Source of the DNA: Billgrantia bachuensis
Lineage (GTDB): Bacteria > Pseudomonadota > Gammaproteobacteria > Pseudomonadales > Halomonadaceae
Length of the DNA stretch: 64,000 nt
Direction of reading: 5' to 3'
Assembly (NCBI RefSeq): GCF_011742165.1
Contig: NZ_JAAQTO010000004.1
Location: forward strand, 62,001 to 126,000
A program made the position numbers and the translations under genes. The notes beneath the pieces were generated by a model. The model was given only the letters and a program-made list of their open reading frames with translations. It did no database searches and was not told the origin of the DNA. Shown here one piece after another: positions 9,343 to 16,652 of this stretch. The stretch's first letter is position 1; each line of letters begins with the position of its first letter.

Positions 9343-9445
9343 AATTTCCCTTGCCGAGCCGATGCCAGAAATCGATTGGCCACGCCCTCAGGCCTGAAAT
9401 CATCCAGCCAGGCCTTCTTTATCGGCGGCTTCTCGCCCTGAACGG
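9339..9445 (-). pseudogene. 3' stub of a gene cut off by an IS66 remnant
   Basis: Reading the minus strand, an open frame runs from the IS66 fragment into residues PPIKKAWLDDFRPEG...ASARQGKL and ends in a TGA that overlaps the next ATG (ATGA). The last 30 or so codons of an upstream operon gene therefore survive, while its body is gone. The family cannot be named from so few residues; a capsule-type or kinase-like C terminus is possible. The exact junction with the insertion sequence is not resolved. Confidence 0.5.
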
Positions 9446-9664
9446 TTACGTGTGGGCGTTGAGCTGCTCGCTGCGCTTGTCGAAGGCGTGGCGCTTGAGC
9501 AACGCCAGTTCGTAGGTCAGCTTGTGGTTGATCTGCTCGGTATGTCGCAGTGTTTTCTGACTCTGTGCCAGCGCTCGATCCTTTTCCTCCACCTGCGCCA
9601 TCGTTGCCGCCAGAAGGAGGAGCTGATCGGGAGAGAGCTGGGACAGGTCGGGCGGCATGTTCAT
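9446..9664 (-). pseudogene. IS66-family tnpC fragment (N-terminal 72 residues)
   Basis: The first 72 residues of an IS66 TnpC transposase (MNMPPDLSQLSPDQ, then QVEEKDRALAQSQKTLRHTEQINHKL and LLKRHAFDKRSEQLNAH) end in a premature stop at 9446. Full-length TnpC is around 500 residues, so the DDE catalytic core is absent. The coiled-coil leader of this family is otherwise intact. This is a non-functional remnant. Confidence 0.85.
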
Positions 9665-9726
9665 CCGGCGATTATGCCAGTCCGCCGACAGCAAGGGGAT
9701 GGGCGGATCATCGAATGGGATAGTGA

Positions 9727-10024
9727 TCAAACCTCGCGCTGAAGGCCCCTCGATGCGGATATCCCCGCGGGGGAGGCGGGCGGCGTTGACAGGTCCGCCG
9801 CCGCTGGCGGCACCGGAAGTGGCACAAAGTCCGGCACAGCGGGCAACTGGCTCTGGCGCTTGGCCTGGCGGACCCAAGTCTGAACAAGATTGGTATTCAG
9901 CCCGTGCAGCGCGACCTGGGAATCGAGACATCGCCCTGTAGGCAAGCTGCCACGATTTTGGCCTTAACTCGGGGGCGTAACGACGACGCCGGCGAATCTC
10001 ACGATCGGTGCTTGGGGTGGTCAT
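9727..10024 (-). pseudogene. IS66-family tnpA fragment with frameshifts
   Basis: The start MTTPSTDREIRRRRRYAPEL is a typical IS66 TnpA helix-turn-helix leader. The continuation GLNTNLVQTWVRQAKRQSQLP lies in a different reading frame, so at least one and probably two small deletions near 9930-9985 broke the gene. No TnpB is present between this and tnpC, showing an internal deletion as well. Together with 9446-9664 it is the debris of one element. Confidence 0.8.
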
Positions 10025-10026
10025 GA

Positions 10027-10058
10027 TAGGTGCCCACTTATAAATAGATGGGCACCTA
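10027..10058. repeat. 10-bp perfect inverted repeat downstream of the ligase gene
   Basis: TAGGTGCCCA (10027-10036) and TGGGCACCTA (10049-10058) flank a 12-base AT-rich loop, directly between the stop of the O-antigen ligase gene and the tnpA start. It could be a terminator hairpin (without a clear U tract) or a structure over the transposase ribosome site. Which one is not decidable from sequence alone. Confidence 0.55.
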
Positions 10059-10061
10059 ATG

Positions 10062-11342
10062 TCACCGGCTTCGTTTAACCATGCCATAGGGCGCTCTCAT
10101 TGTTCCATAGAGAACCGCCAACCAGAATGCATACATCATCACGCCGCTGTTATGCTCCATAAAGGTCTGAGTCAGACCAAAGTCGAGATAGGTGACGCTG
10201 AGCAGAGCCCCGGCAATGGCCACGGAACGGACTTCCAGGCTCTCATGGTGGAACTGCTTAAAAAACAGACGCATCGGCACCAGATAGAGCATCAGCAATA
10301 CAGCAAGCCCGATCACGCCACGCTTGGCCATGGCATCAAGATATTCGTTATGAGCATGGCCAAACCGGGTGACCCCTTCTCGGATTGCACCCTCATTACC
10401 CAGCTCTATCAGAGCAGCATGGTAACCGTTGCTCCCCCAGCCGGTCAGGGGGCGCTGCTGAATCAAGGTAACGGCGCCTTTCCACATCTCGAAGCGATCG
10501 CCCACCGAGCTCCCCTTCTGAACACCCGCCCGGTACTCGGCCACATCCTCGAACCCTTGCTGGATTCGCGACTGCACACCAGTCTGGGGGATGCTGTAGA
10601 CCGCCGCCGCCGCCAACACCACCGAGGCCAGGATGGAAACTTTCACCCAGCCAGGCAGCAGGCGGCCATACCCGCGGTACAGCACCCACAATACGATCGG
10701 AAAGCCGATCCATCCTCCGCGGCTGCCGGAAAAGAGCGAGCCGAGAATGCCCCCCAAGGCGCCGAGCAGCAAAAAAGCCACCCAGCCGTATCGTTGACGC
10801 TGCTGCCACGCCCAGCCAAGCCCCGCCATGCAGAACACCGCCAGTACCATGCACAGGTTGCCGAACTGGATGACATGGGTGAAGCTATCGGCACGCTCGA
10901 CGCCATGCATCTTTTGCCACGAGGCCCAGCTTCCCGCTGCAATGGCGCCAAGGGCAATACCGCTCCACATCCAGGCCAGGCGCGGCGGGTAGGCCATCAC
11001 CAACAACATGGCAGGCACGGCCAACAGAAAGCGTATTGGCTTGTCCATCCCGCGCGAACCCTGCCCGTCCAGCCAGGCCTCCACCATGCCCACGGCGGCA
11101 TAGGCGACCAGCGCGGCGATCACCAGCCAATCTTGTCGCGTCAGTCCCAGCGAAGGGCGTGCGACGAGCAGCCAGGCGCTCCCCAGCAGCAATAGTACCG
11201 CCCCGCCCGAGTAGCCACTGGGCACCACCAAGGCGATGGCGCCAAGCAGGAAGACGGCAAGGCTCGTATAGGCAGTGAGAAGTACGGATCTATTCGAGGT
11301 GTTGGGCAAGAGGGGCGTCACGCTATGGGCATTCACGGTCAC
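10062..11342 (-). CDS. O-antigen ligase / polymerase family membrane protein
   Basis: A 426-residue polytopic inner-membrane protein of the Wzy_C / WaaL family, with about ten to twelve hydrophobic segments. The signature is the periplasmic loop after residue 270: SVGDRFEMWKGAVTLIQQRPLTGWGSNGYH, followed by GHAHNEYLDAMAKRGVIGL, with the arginine and histidine used by ligases. LFSGSRGGWIGFPIVLW is also typical. It either joins the finished glycan to lipid A-core (WaaL) or polymerises repeat units (Wzy); these cannot be split by sequence alone. The gene lies downstream of the initiating transferase on the same strand. Confidence 0.85.
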   Translation of the reverse strand: MTVNAHSVTPLLPNTSNRSVLLTAYTSLAVFLLGAIALVVPSGYSGGAVLLLLGSAWLLVARPSLGLTRQDWLVIAALVAYAAVGMVEAWLDGQGSRGMDKPIRFLLAVPAMLLVMAYPPRLAWMWSGIALGAIAAGSWASWQKMHGVERADSFTHVIQFGNLCMVLAVFCMAGLGWAWQQRQRYGWVAFLLLGALGGILGSLFSGSRGGWIGFPIVLWVLYRGYGRLLPGWVKVSILASVVLAAAAVYSIPQTGVQSRIQQGFEDVAEYRAGVQKGSSVGDRFEMWKGAVTLIQQRPLTGWGSNGYHAALIELGNEGAIREGVTRFGHAHNEYLDAMAKRGVIGLAVLLMLYLVPMRLFFKQFHHESLEVRSVAIAGALLSVTYLDFGLTQTFMEHNSGVMMYAFWLAVLYGTMRAPYGMVKRSR

Positions 11343-11459
11343 GGTGGGCTGCTTGGCTAAAAAAGGCTGCTACTCTACCACATTTCAACCAAGCCAATGA
11401 GGCGCTGCTCGACACCCGTTATTTCGACACTATCGCACTTGGTGCAAGCGCTGCGACAG

Positions 11460-11473
11460 CCTTGGCGCCAAGG
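11460..11473. repeat. 14-bp perfect palindrome after the sugar transferase gene
   Basis: CCTTGGCGCCAAGG lies 12 bases beyond the stop of the initiating sugar transferase gene, in the gap before the ligase gene. It may be a weak hairpin or a protein-binding site. No U-rich run follows on the minus strand. Confidence 0.4.
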
Positions 11474-11484
11474 GCATATTAAGT

Positions 11485-12867
11485 TCAATAGGCGTTGGGG
11501 TTGACGAACCCCTTGGCAATGGTCAGCGCGATGATCCGCAGGTCCAGCCACAGCGACCAGTTGTCGATGTACCACAGATCGCAATCCACCCGCCGCTGCA
11601 TCTTCTCCAGGGTATCGGTCTCGCCACGCAGCCCGTTCACCTGGGCCCAGCCGGTAATGCCCGGCTTCACTTTGTGGCGACGCATGTACGATTCGACCAG
11701 TTCCTTGTAGTGCTCGTTATGCGCCAGCGCGTGCGGGCGCGGGCCCACGATCGACATGCGCCCCTGCAGCACGTTGTAGAACTGCGGCAGCTCGTCCAGT
11801 GAGGTGCGGCGCAGGAAAGCCCCGACAGGCGTAAGCCGCGCATCCCCCTTGGTAGCCTGTGTCACCTTTCCGTTCGGCTCCTGATGTACCTTCATCGTGC
11901 GAAACTTGTACACCTTGAACTGCTTGCCGTTCACCCCGGTACGGTACTGCTTGAACACGATCGGCCCAGGAGAAGTCAGCTTGATCAGGATAGCGATGAC
12001 GATGACAGTCGGCAGGGCGATAAAAGAGAACAGCGTACCCAAGAGAATGTCCTCCAGGCGCTTGACGACACGCGACATGCCATCGATAGGGGTAACGCTG
12101 AGGTCCACCGCCAAGTGCCCCGCCACTTCACTCATGCGGTGGTTAAGCAGTTGCATGTCGGGGAAATCGGGTATGAAGCGCACCTCGGCCGTATGATTGC
12201 GAAGGGCAAAGAAGATCGACCGTACCACCCCCCCCATCTCCAGGGGCACGCAGATCCACACCTCACGCGCTCCAGAATCCTCCACTCGCTTTACCAGCCG
12301 TTCCAGGTACGACTCGTCGGGCATGCAGCTCATGCGCTCGACTCCGGCAATGGAATAGCCCTCGGCAGGAGAAGCCCGCATGCCCTGCGCCACATTCACC
12401 AACTGGCGGCCAGGCCCGACGAGAAACACCGAACGACGTGCCCCGCCGCGCCGGCGCACATGGCGCAGCATCAGTTGCACGAGAACACGCAGCCCCGCGC
12501 ACCCAAGGAAGGAGAAAAGCAGCGTCATGCCCACCCACAGCCGCGAATAGCGCTCCGCGGTATGGGCGAAGTAGATCAGCGACGTCACCACCGCCGCCAC
12601 CACCATCCATACGAACAACAACCGCATCAGCAGCGTGGAGATACGGGTGATGCGCCAGCGCGAATAGCCCCCCTGGGCCATGTTCAACACAATGACCAGC
12701 AGGCCCATCACCGCCATGGCCAGCCAGTATCGGTCGTGGTCGGGCATCCCCCCGAAGCGTACCCAGTGGGCGAGGATGCCGGCACCGACCAGGGCGAAGA
12801 AATCGACAACCGGTACGATCAGCTGAGCGGGGTAGCGCTCGGCAAAGCTGACTGCCGTATGCTTCAT
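11485..12867 (-). CDS. undecaprenyl-phosphate sugar phosphotransferase (WcaJ/WbaP type)
   Basis: A 460-residue polyisoprenyl-phosphate hexose-1-phosphate transferase, the enzyme that starts a repeat unit by loading a sugar phosphate on undecaprenyl phosphate. It has four N-terminal membrane helices (residues about 15-125), a Rossmann-like CoA-binding middle, a hydrophobic segment near 270 (LLGTLFSFIALPTVIVIAIL), and the catalytic domain with YKFRTM, RRTSLDELPQFYNVLQG, GPRPH and KPGITGWAQVNG. AAGGAG precedes the ATG at 12867. It uses glucose-, galactose- or similar 1-phosphate; which is unclear. It is the likely first committed step of this locus. Confidence 0.92.
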   Translation of the reverse strand: MKHTAVSFAERYPAQLIVPVVDFFALVGAGILAHWVRFGGMPDHDRYWLAMAVMGLLVIVLNMAQGGYSRWRITRISTLLMRLLFVWMVVAAVVTSLIYFAHTAERYSRLWVGMTLLFSFLGCAGLRVLVQLMLRHVRRRGGARRSVFLVGPGRQLVNVAQGMRASPAEGYSIAGVERMSCMPDESYLERLVKRVEDSGAREVWICVPLEMGGVVRSIFFALRNHTAEVRFIPDFPDMQLLNHRMSEVAGHLAVDLSVTPIDGMSRVVKRLEDILLGTLFSFIALPTVIVIAILIKLTSPGPIVFKQYRTGVNGKQFKVYKFRTMKVHQEPNGKVTQATKGDARLTPVGAFLRRTSLDELPQFYNVLQGRMSIVGPRPHALAHNEHYKELVESYMRRHKVKPGITGWAQVNGLRGETDTLEKMQRRVDCDLWYIDNWSLWLDLRIIALTIAKGFVNPNAY

Positions 12868-12880
12868 CGAAACGACTCCT

Positions 12881-12902
12881 TGTCACATTCATGAGTGTGA
12901 CA
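12881..12902. repeat. inverted repeat at the 5' end of the sugar transferase gene
   Basis: TGTCACA (12881-12887) and TGTGACA (12896-12902) form 7-bp arms spaced by 8 bases, just upstream of the ribosome site of the gene ending its 5' side at 12867. It may be an operator or a hairpin in the leader. The half-sites are in the opposite order to a Crp site. Confidence 0.4.
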
Positions 12903-13001
12903 TCGAGCCGAGGCAAACGGCATTCTCGAGACAGTGATACAGTCGCCATGAGACGGCGCCAGGTACCGCCCCCATCTTCCCTCATGCATGTCACGCGTCC
13001 C

Positions 13002-13511
13002 CTACAATTCACTGAGCAACGCATTGAACTCTCGTGCAAATGCGCTGCGCGTGCGGTGAATACGCTCTGTGGCGCTTGATCCACCCTGCGGCCAGTGGCT
13101 GGTGTCGACGATGGCCAATACCAGCGGCGGCACGCTTTCATAAGCGGGCACATTGTACATGCGTAGGAAGGCTTCGGCGGTATCCATTTGGTGGTCGTTG
13201 CGGTGTTCACCCAGGCTCGCCCGGCGTGGCAGCATCATTATCGGCTTGCCCGCCTCCAGGCAGGCAATGATGTTACCCATGCCGGCGTGGGTCACCACTA
13301 GGTCCGCCGCATCGAACAGGGCCTGGAACTCATCGTTGGTGAACAGTGGGCGGGCATGAACGTTCGGCCATTCGGTTAGCGCTTCCAGCCTGGCCCCTGG
13401 GCCTGCCTGGAAGGTGAGCTGCCACTGCGGCCGTTGCTGGGCCACCTGCCTCACTGCCTGCTGCAGGCGGGGGAATGCCAGTTGGGTGCCGGCAGTGAAC
13501 AGCAGCTTCAT
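13002..13511 (-). CDS. glycosyltransferase subunit, Alg13/PssE type (GT28 C-terminal)
   Basis: A 169-residue protein equal to the C-terminal, donor-binding half of a GT28 enzyme, the bacterial counterpart of Alg13. Motifs: KLLFTAGTQLAFPRL at the start and ADLVVTHAGMGNIIACLEAGKPIMMLPRRASLGEHRNDHQ, the GxGxx and E-x-R/H UDP-sugar site. The start at 13511 overlaps the stop of the partner gene (ATGA, 13508-13511). It is expected to form a heterodimer with that partner at the membrane, adding the second sugar to the lipid-linked precursor, as PssD-PssE do in rhizobial exopolysaccharide synthesis. Confidence 0.85.
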   Translation of the reverse strand: MKLLFTAGTQLAFPRLQQAVRQVAQQRPQWQLTFQAGPGARLEALTEWPNVHARPLFTNDEFQALFDAADLVVTHAGMGNIIACLEAGKPIMMLPRRASLGEHRNDHQMDTAEAFLRMYNVPAYESVPPLVLAIVDTSHWPQGGSSATERIHRTRSAFAREFNALLSEL

Positions 13512-13936
13512 AGCAGGCTGCCCAAGTAGCGCACACGTGATGTAGCAAGCTCGGGCCACTGCGTGAGCACCTGGGTAGCGAATAGACACGCGGCCCGGCC
13601 GGAAAGCGAAAGCCGCCGGCTGTTGGCAATGCTGTCCACCCAGATCGTCTTGCGCCGCATCAGGAAACCGGCAAAGAGAATCAGCAGGCCCGGGGCCGCG
13701 CCGGTGCTGACGATCAGGTCGGGCCGGCTTTTCCGCACGATGCTCATGGCACGGGGCAATTGGCGCGCCCCACGCCACAATTCTCGAACGTTGAAATCAT
13801 CCAGGTAGAAATTTGCCGACCGGTTCTGCTCCTTGGCCGTGGAAACGAACAGGCGCTCATCGCACTCGATCAGCTCGGCCAATCGCTTCAACTGAGCCCA
13901 ATGCCCGCCGAAGGAAGCGGCAAACAACACTCTCAT
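13508..13936 (-). CDS. glycosyltransferase subunit, Alg14/PssD type
   Basis: A 142-residue protein of the Alg14 family, supplying membrane anchoring and acceptor binding to the Alg13-like partner. Seen: FAASFGGHWAQLKRLAEL at the N terminus, RPDLIVSTGAAPGLLILFAGFLM, and WVDSIANSRRLSLSGR. The start overlaps the stop of the GT2 gene (13933-13936) and its own stop overlaps the next start, so three genes are chained by 4-base overlaps. Together with 13002-13511 it makes one split enzyme. Confidence 0.85.
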   Translation of the reverse strand: MRVLFAASFGGHWAQLKRLAELIECDERLFVSTAKEQNRSANFYLDDFNVRELWRGARQLPRAMSIVRKSRPDLIVSTGAAPGLLILFAGFLMRRKTIWVDSIANSRRLSLSGRAACLFATQVLTQWPELATSRVRYLGSLL

Positions 13937-14823
13937 CGCGGCGGCCCAGCCCTGCCGTGCCTGGTCGTTACCAGTCGGAATCGCTGTACCACCTTCACTG
14001 CCTTGAGATAAACGAGCACCAGCAGCGCCCAGGCACGCTCACGCCAGGTCATGTCCCATCGGGAAGCAAGCGAGGCCAAATCGCCAACAAGATTACCCAC
14101 CACTCGCCGTATGCCACCGAACACGCCGTGCTCCTGGTACAGCGTCTGGCTGCCGGAGGTTACCCGCCTGGCCTTGCCGGCAAGTGCCGAGAGTGAGGAG
14201 CGTGCCGGGTGGCGCACCACCGCTTTTTCGCAATACACCAGCCGATGCCCTTGTGAGGTAGCACGCCGGGTCCATTCGAAATCGCCACCCGACATCAAGC
14301 CGAAATCGAACGCTCCCACCTCATCGAACACTTCATGGCGCACGAACAGGTTCGCCGTCACCGAAACCCCATCGGCCACGTTCTGCCGCTGCCGAAAAGC
14401 AAACGCCTTCTCGAAGCATTCGGCTGGGGTCAAGCGCGATGTGGCGTAGCTCAGCTCGATATTGCCCGCCACCAGCCCTGCGTCAGGGTTGGCTTGCAGG
14501 CACTCAAGCCCGGCTTGCAGCCAGCCGGGAGCGGCTATGCAATCCGCATCAATGAAGGCAAGCACTTCACCGCGGGCTTCGGCAATACCGCGATTGCGCG
14601 CTGCGTAGGAGCCAGGCCCCGGCTCATGAAGGAGCCGAGCATTCCCGGGCAGCGCCAAATCGCGCGGCTGGCTCTCGCCGGCATTCTCCACAACGAGGAT
14701 CTCGAACTCTTGCGCCGGCAGGGTCTGATCGGCCAAGGCATTGAGGCAAGAGCGCAAGGCATCCCAGTCCCGATAGGTTGGCAGAACAATGGAGACGGCA
14801 AGCGCTCGCACACCTGCAATCAT
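13933..14823 (-). CDS. glycosyltransferase family 2
   Basis: A 296-residue GT-A transferase: VSIVLPTYRDWDALRSCLNAL at the start, ILVVENAGES, then PGPGSYAARNRGIAEARGEVLAFIDADCI carrying the DAD metal-binding motif. Near residue 180 is GAFDFGLMSGGDFEWTRRA, the ED-like acceptor motif. A hydrophobic segment near the end (WALLVLVYLKAVKV) suggests membrane association. It overlaps its neighbours by four bases on both sides, so it is made together with the 598-residue membrane protein and the Alg14/13-like pair. Confidence 0.9.
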   Translation of the reverse strand: MIAGVRALAVSIVLPTYRDWDALRSCLNALADQTLPAQEFEILVVENAGESQPRDLALPGNARLLHEPGPGSYAARNRGIAEARGEVLAFIDADCIAAPGWLQAGLECLQANPDAGLVAGNIELSYATSRLTPAECFEKAFAFRQRQNVADGVSVTANLFVRHEVFDEVGAFDFGLMSGGDFEWTRRATSQGHRLVYCEKAVVRHPARSSLSALAGKARRVTSGSQTLYQEHGVFGGIRRVVGNLVGDLASLASRWDMTWRERAWALLVLVYLKAVKVVQRFRLVTTRHGRAGPPR

Positions 14824-16616
14824 GCGTTGCCCTCACCCGCCGCAGGGCAAGCCGGGTTCTTGCTCTCTCCTTCATGAGCCATATCGATTTCGGAGAGGCA
14901 GCCAAGGATGTCAGGCAGCAGCGCCATGGCATCGGCGTATCGCTGCTTGTTGAAGTTCTGCTCAAAAGTACTACAGCAAGCACAAAGGCGAATGCGCGCC
15001 AAAGGAATATTCTGTAGGGATTCTCGCTTTTCCGAAGCCTCGGCCAATAGTTCATCAAGCTTCGGTAGCCATGACTCACCGCATGGTAATCCCACACCGA
15101 TGGGCTCCAGCGTCCAATTACCCAAGTGGGCCTGAAGCAGCTCTCCCGTTTCCGATACAAAACAGAGATCCCTAGGCACACCGGGATTCAACACTGCCAA
15201 GGGAAGCAGGTTCAATTCCTCCAGGATATCTTCGAAGCGAGCCTTGGTTTGTTTAAGAGCAGACATAGCGTCACCGTCACTAGCTACGACCGTCAATCGC
15301 TCAAGCATCCTCATACCTAAACGGTGCTGTAGCAGTGGATGAGACCGCTGATAGCGATTGACCAGTGTTCTATCAGGCTCCACCTGCCAATATTTCGCCA
15401 GCCACTCTATCTGCACCTTCGGCGCAGCATAGCCGCCCGGAACGCACCACTTGGGCAAGCGGAACAGGTGCACATCAAAGCCCTCCATCCCCCCGATGTA
15501 CACAAGCTCCGGTACAGGCAGTAGATGGCCGGAAGCGGACGACAAGATATCGGCTTCGCTCATCGCCGCTTTACGATGCCGTTTACCGAATATCTTCAGC
15601 AAGTACCGCTCAAGCTCATCTTCAGTCCCCTTCACCTCGACTCCAAAAGCCAGCAGATCCGTTAGGCCGCTTTGTTTCCAATGGCAGTTTACCTCGATAC
15701 CGTCCGGCAGCTCGTGTCCCCTGACCTGCTCAAGCACGGGCAATAACGGCTCACTGCTCTCACTCAAAGAGAGAAAATTCCAGAACTTCCTATTCCGAGA
15801 GTGCTCCGGAACTTGCTCCAGGCGGTGGCCCGTAAAAAAGATGGCATTGATCTGCAAGTGTTTATCACTGAGCCAGATCGCATCCTTGATCACCCCGTCG
15901 ATTCGGCTCAAAAGCTGCCTTGAGAGCAACAAACTGATAATTGCGACTATGAAACCAACGCCTTCCCATAGCAAAAAATCCACCACCATGAAGGCGAAAA
16001 GAAGCATGAAGCCGATGCCCGAAAGCAGCCCCGTCAGGGTAGCCGCCTTCTGTTGCAGCTCGCTACGGGCTTCGGCACTGCGGCCCATTAGCGACACGAA
16101 GGCTGAAGCGGCCAGCACATAGGTCAGCGCAGCGAACAGAAAAGCCGGGTAAATAAAGGAAAAAAGCAAGGCAATAACTATCGTCAATACTGCGGTAGCC
16201 AAGCCAGCAGCCAGTTTCTGATAAGCTTGGCTTGCAACTTCATCCTGATTCGTGAACAGGACCAGCTTGTGCGTGCCTGCCACCACACCGGCCGCACCTT
16301 TCTCAGCCATGATGCTCAACAATTTTTCCGATGAGAGTGACACGGCATAGAAGAAGACGGTGGCAAGGCTAAGTGCGATGACCAGAACGTCTCGGTCGAA
16401 GGCAGCCCAGGAATCGGGAAAATAGCGCGGCATGCCTGTCGAGCCGATCAAGATAATGACTTTCAGCGGCAAGAAGAAAGCCAGCATACGGGAAAACTGG
16501 CTCACCAAGGTCAATGCAACGAGTGTAAGCGTGGGCAGAGGCACCAGTTTGAAAAATTTCTTAAGCACCGCTGCCGACCAATACAGGTGGCGTAGCGCAA
16601 CACGATAAAACCACAT
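14820..16616 (-). CDS. membrane protein with ABC-like helices and a degenerate kinase-like tail
   Basis: A 598-residue protein. Residues 1-240 form about six hydrophobic helices that look like the membrane half of an ABC exporter, but no ATPase follows. Residues about 330-520 resemble an APH/choline-kinase type fold: YLLKIFGKRHR (lysine), SEADILSSASGHLLPVPELVYIG, then LPLAVLNPGVPRD where active kinases have HGDLHPGN, and AHLGNWTLEPIGVG where they have a DW/DF motif. The catalytic H, D and N are missing, so it is probably a pseudokinase. It sits between the GT2 gene and the GT-lyase fusion gene. Its role is unknown; sensing or glycan export control would fit. Confidence 0.6.
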   Translation of the reverse strand: MWFYRVALRHLYWSAAVLKKFFKLVPLPTLTLVALTLVSQFSRMLAFFLPLKVIILIGSTGMPRYFPDSWAAFDRDVLVIALSLATVFFYAVSLSSEKLLSIMAEKGAAGVVAGTHKLVLFTNQDEVASQAYQKLAAGLATAVLTIVIALLFSFIYPAFLFAALTYVLAASAFVSLMGRSAEARSELQQKAATLTGLLSGIGFMLLFAFMVVDFLLWEGVGFIVAIISLLLSRQLLSRIDGVIKDAIWLSDKHLQINAIFFTGHRLEQVPEHSRNRKFWNFLSLSESSEPLLPVLEQVRGHELPDGIEVNCHWKQSGLTDLLAFGVEVKGTEDELERYLLKIFGKRHRKAAMSEADILSSASGHLLPVPELVYIGGMEGFDVHLFRLPKWCVPGGYAAPKVQIEWLAKYWQVEPDRTLVNRYQRSHPLLQHRLGMRMLERLTVVASDGDAMSALKQTKARFEDILEELNLLPLAVLNPGVPRDLCFVSETGELLQAHLGNWTLEPIGVGLPCGESWLPKLDELLAEASEKRESLQNIPLARIRLCACCSTFEQNFNKQRYADAMALLPDILGCLSEIDMAHEGESKNPACPAAGEGNA

Positions 16617-16652
16617 CAGGTATCACACCTAAGAATCATGAGCCTTTACCAT

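Larger units (their letters stand above)
9446..10024 (-). mobile_element. decayed IS66-family insertion sequence remnant
   Basis: The segment carries broken tnpA, lacks tnpB, and has only the first part of tnpC. No terminal inverted repeats or target duplication could be identified. It separates the O-antigen ligase gene from the 8467-9342 gene and has removed the body of a gene between them. Confidence 0.75.

Noticed and set aside
9446..10087. Single 213-residue gene
   Set aside because: It is a chance fusion of IS66 tnpA and tnpC debris across frameshifts and a deletion, not one protein.
12881..12902. Crp binding site
   Set aside because: The half-sites are in the inverted order (TCACA then TGTGA, spaced by 8) compared with the TGTGA-N6-TCACA consensus.
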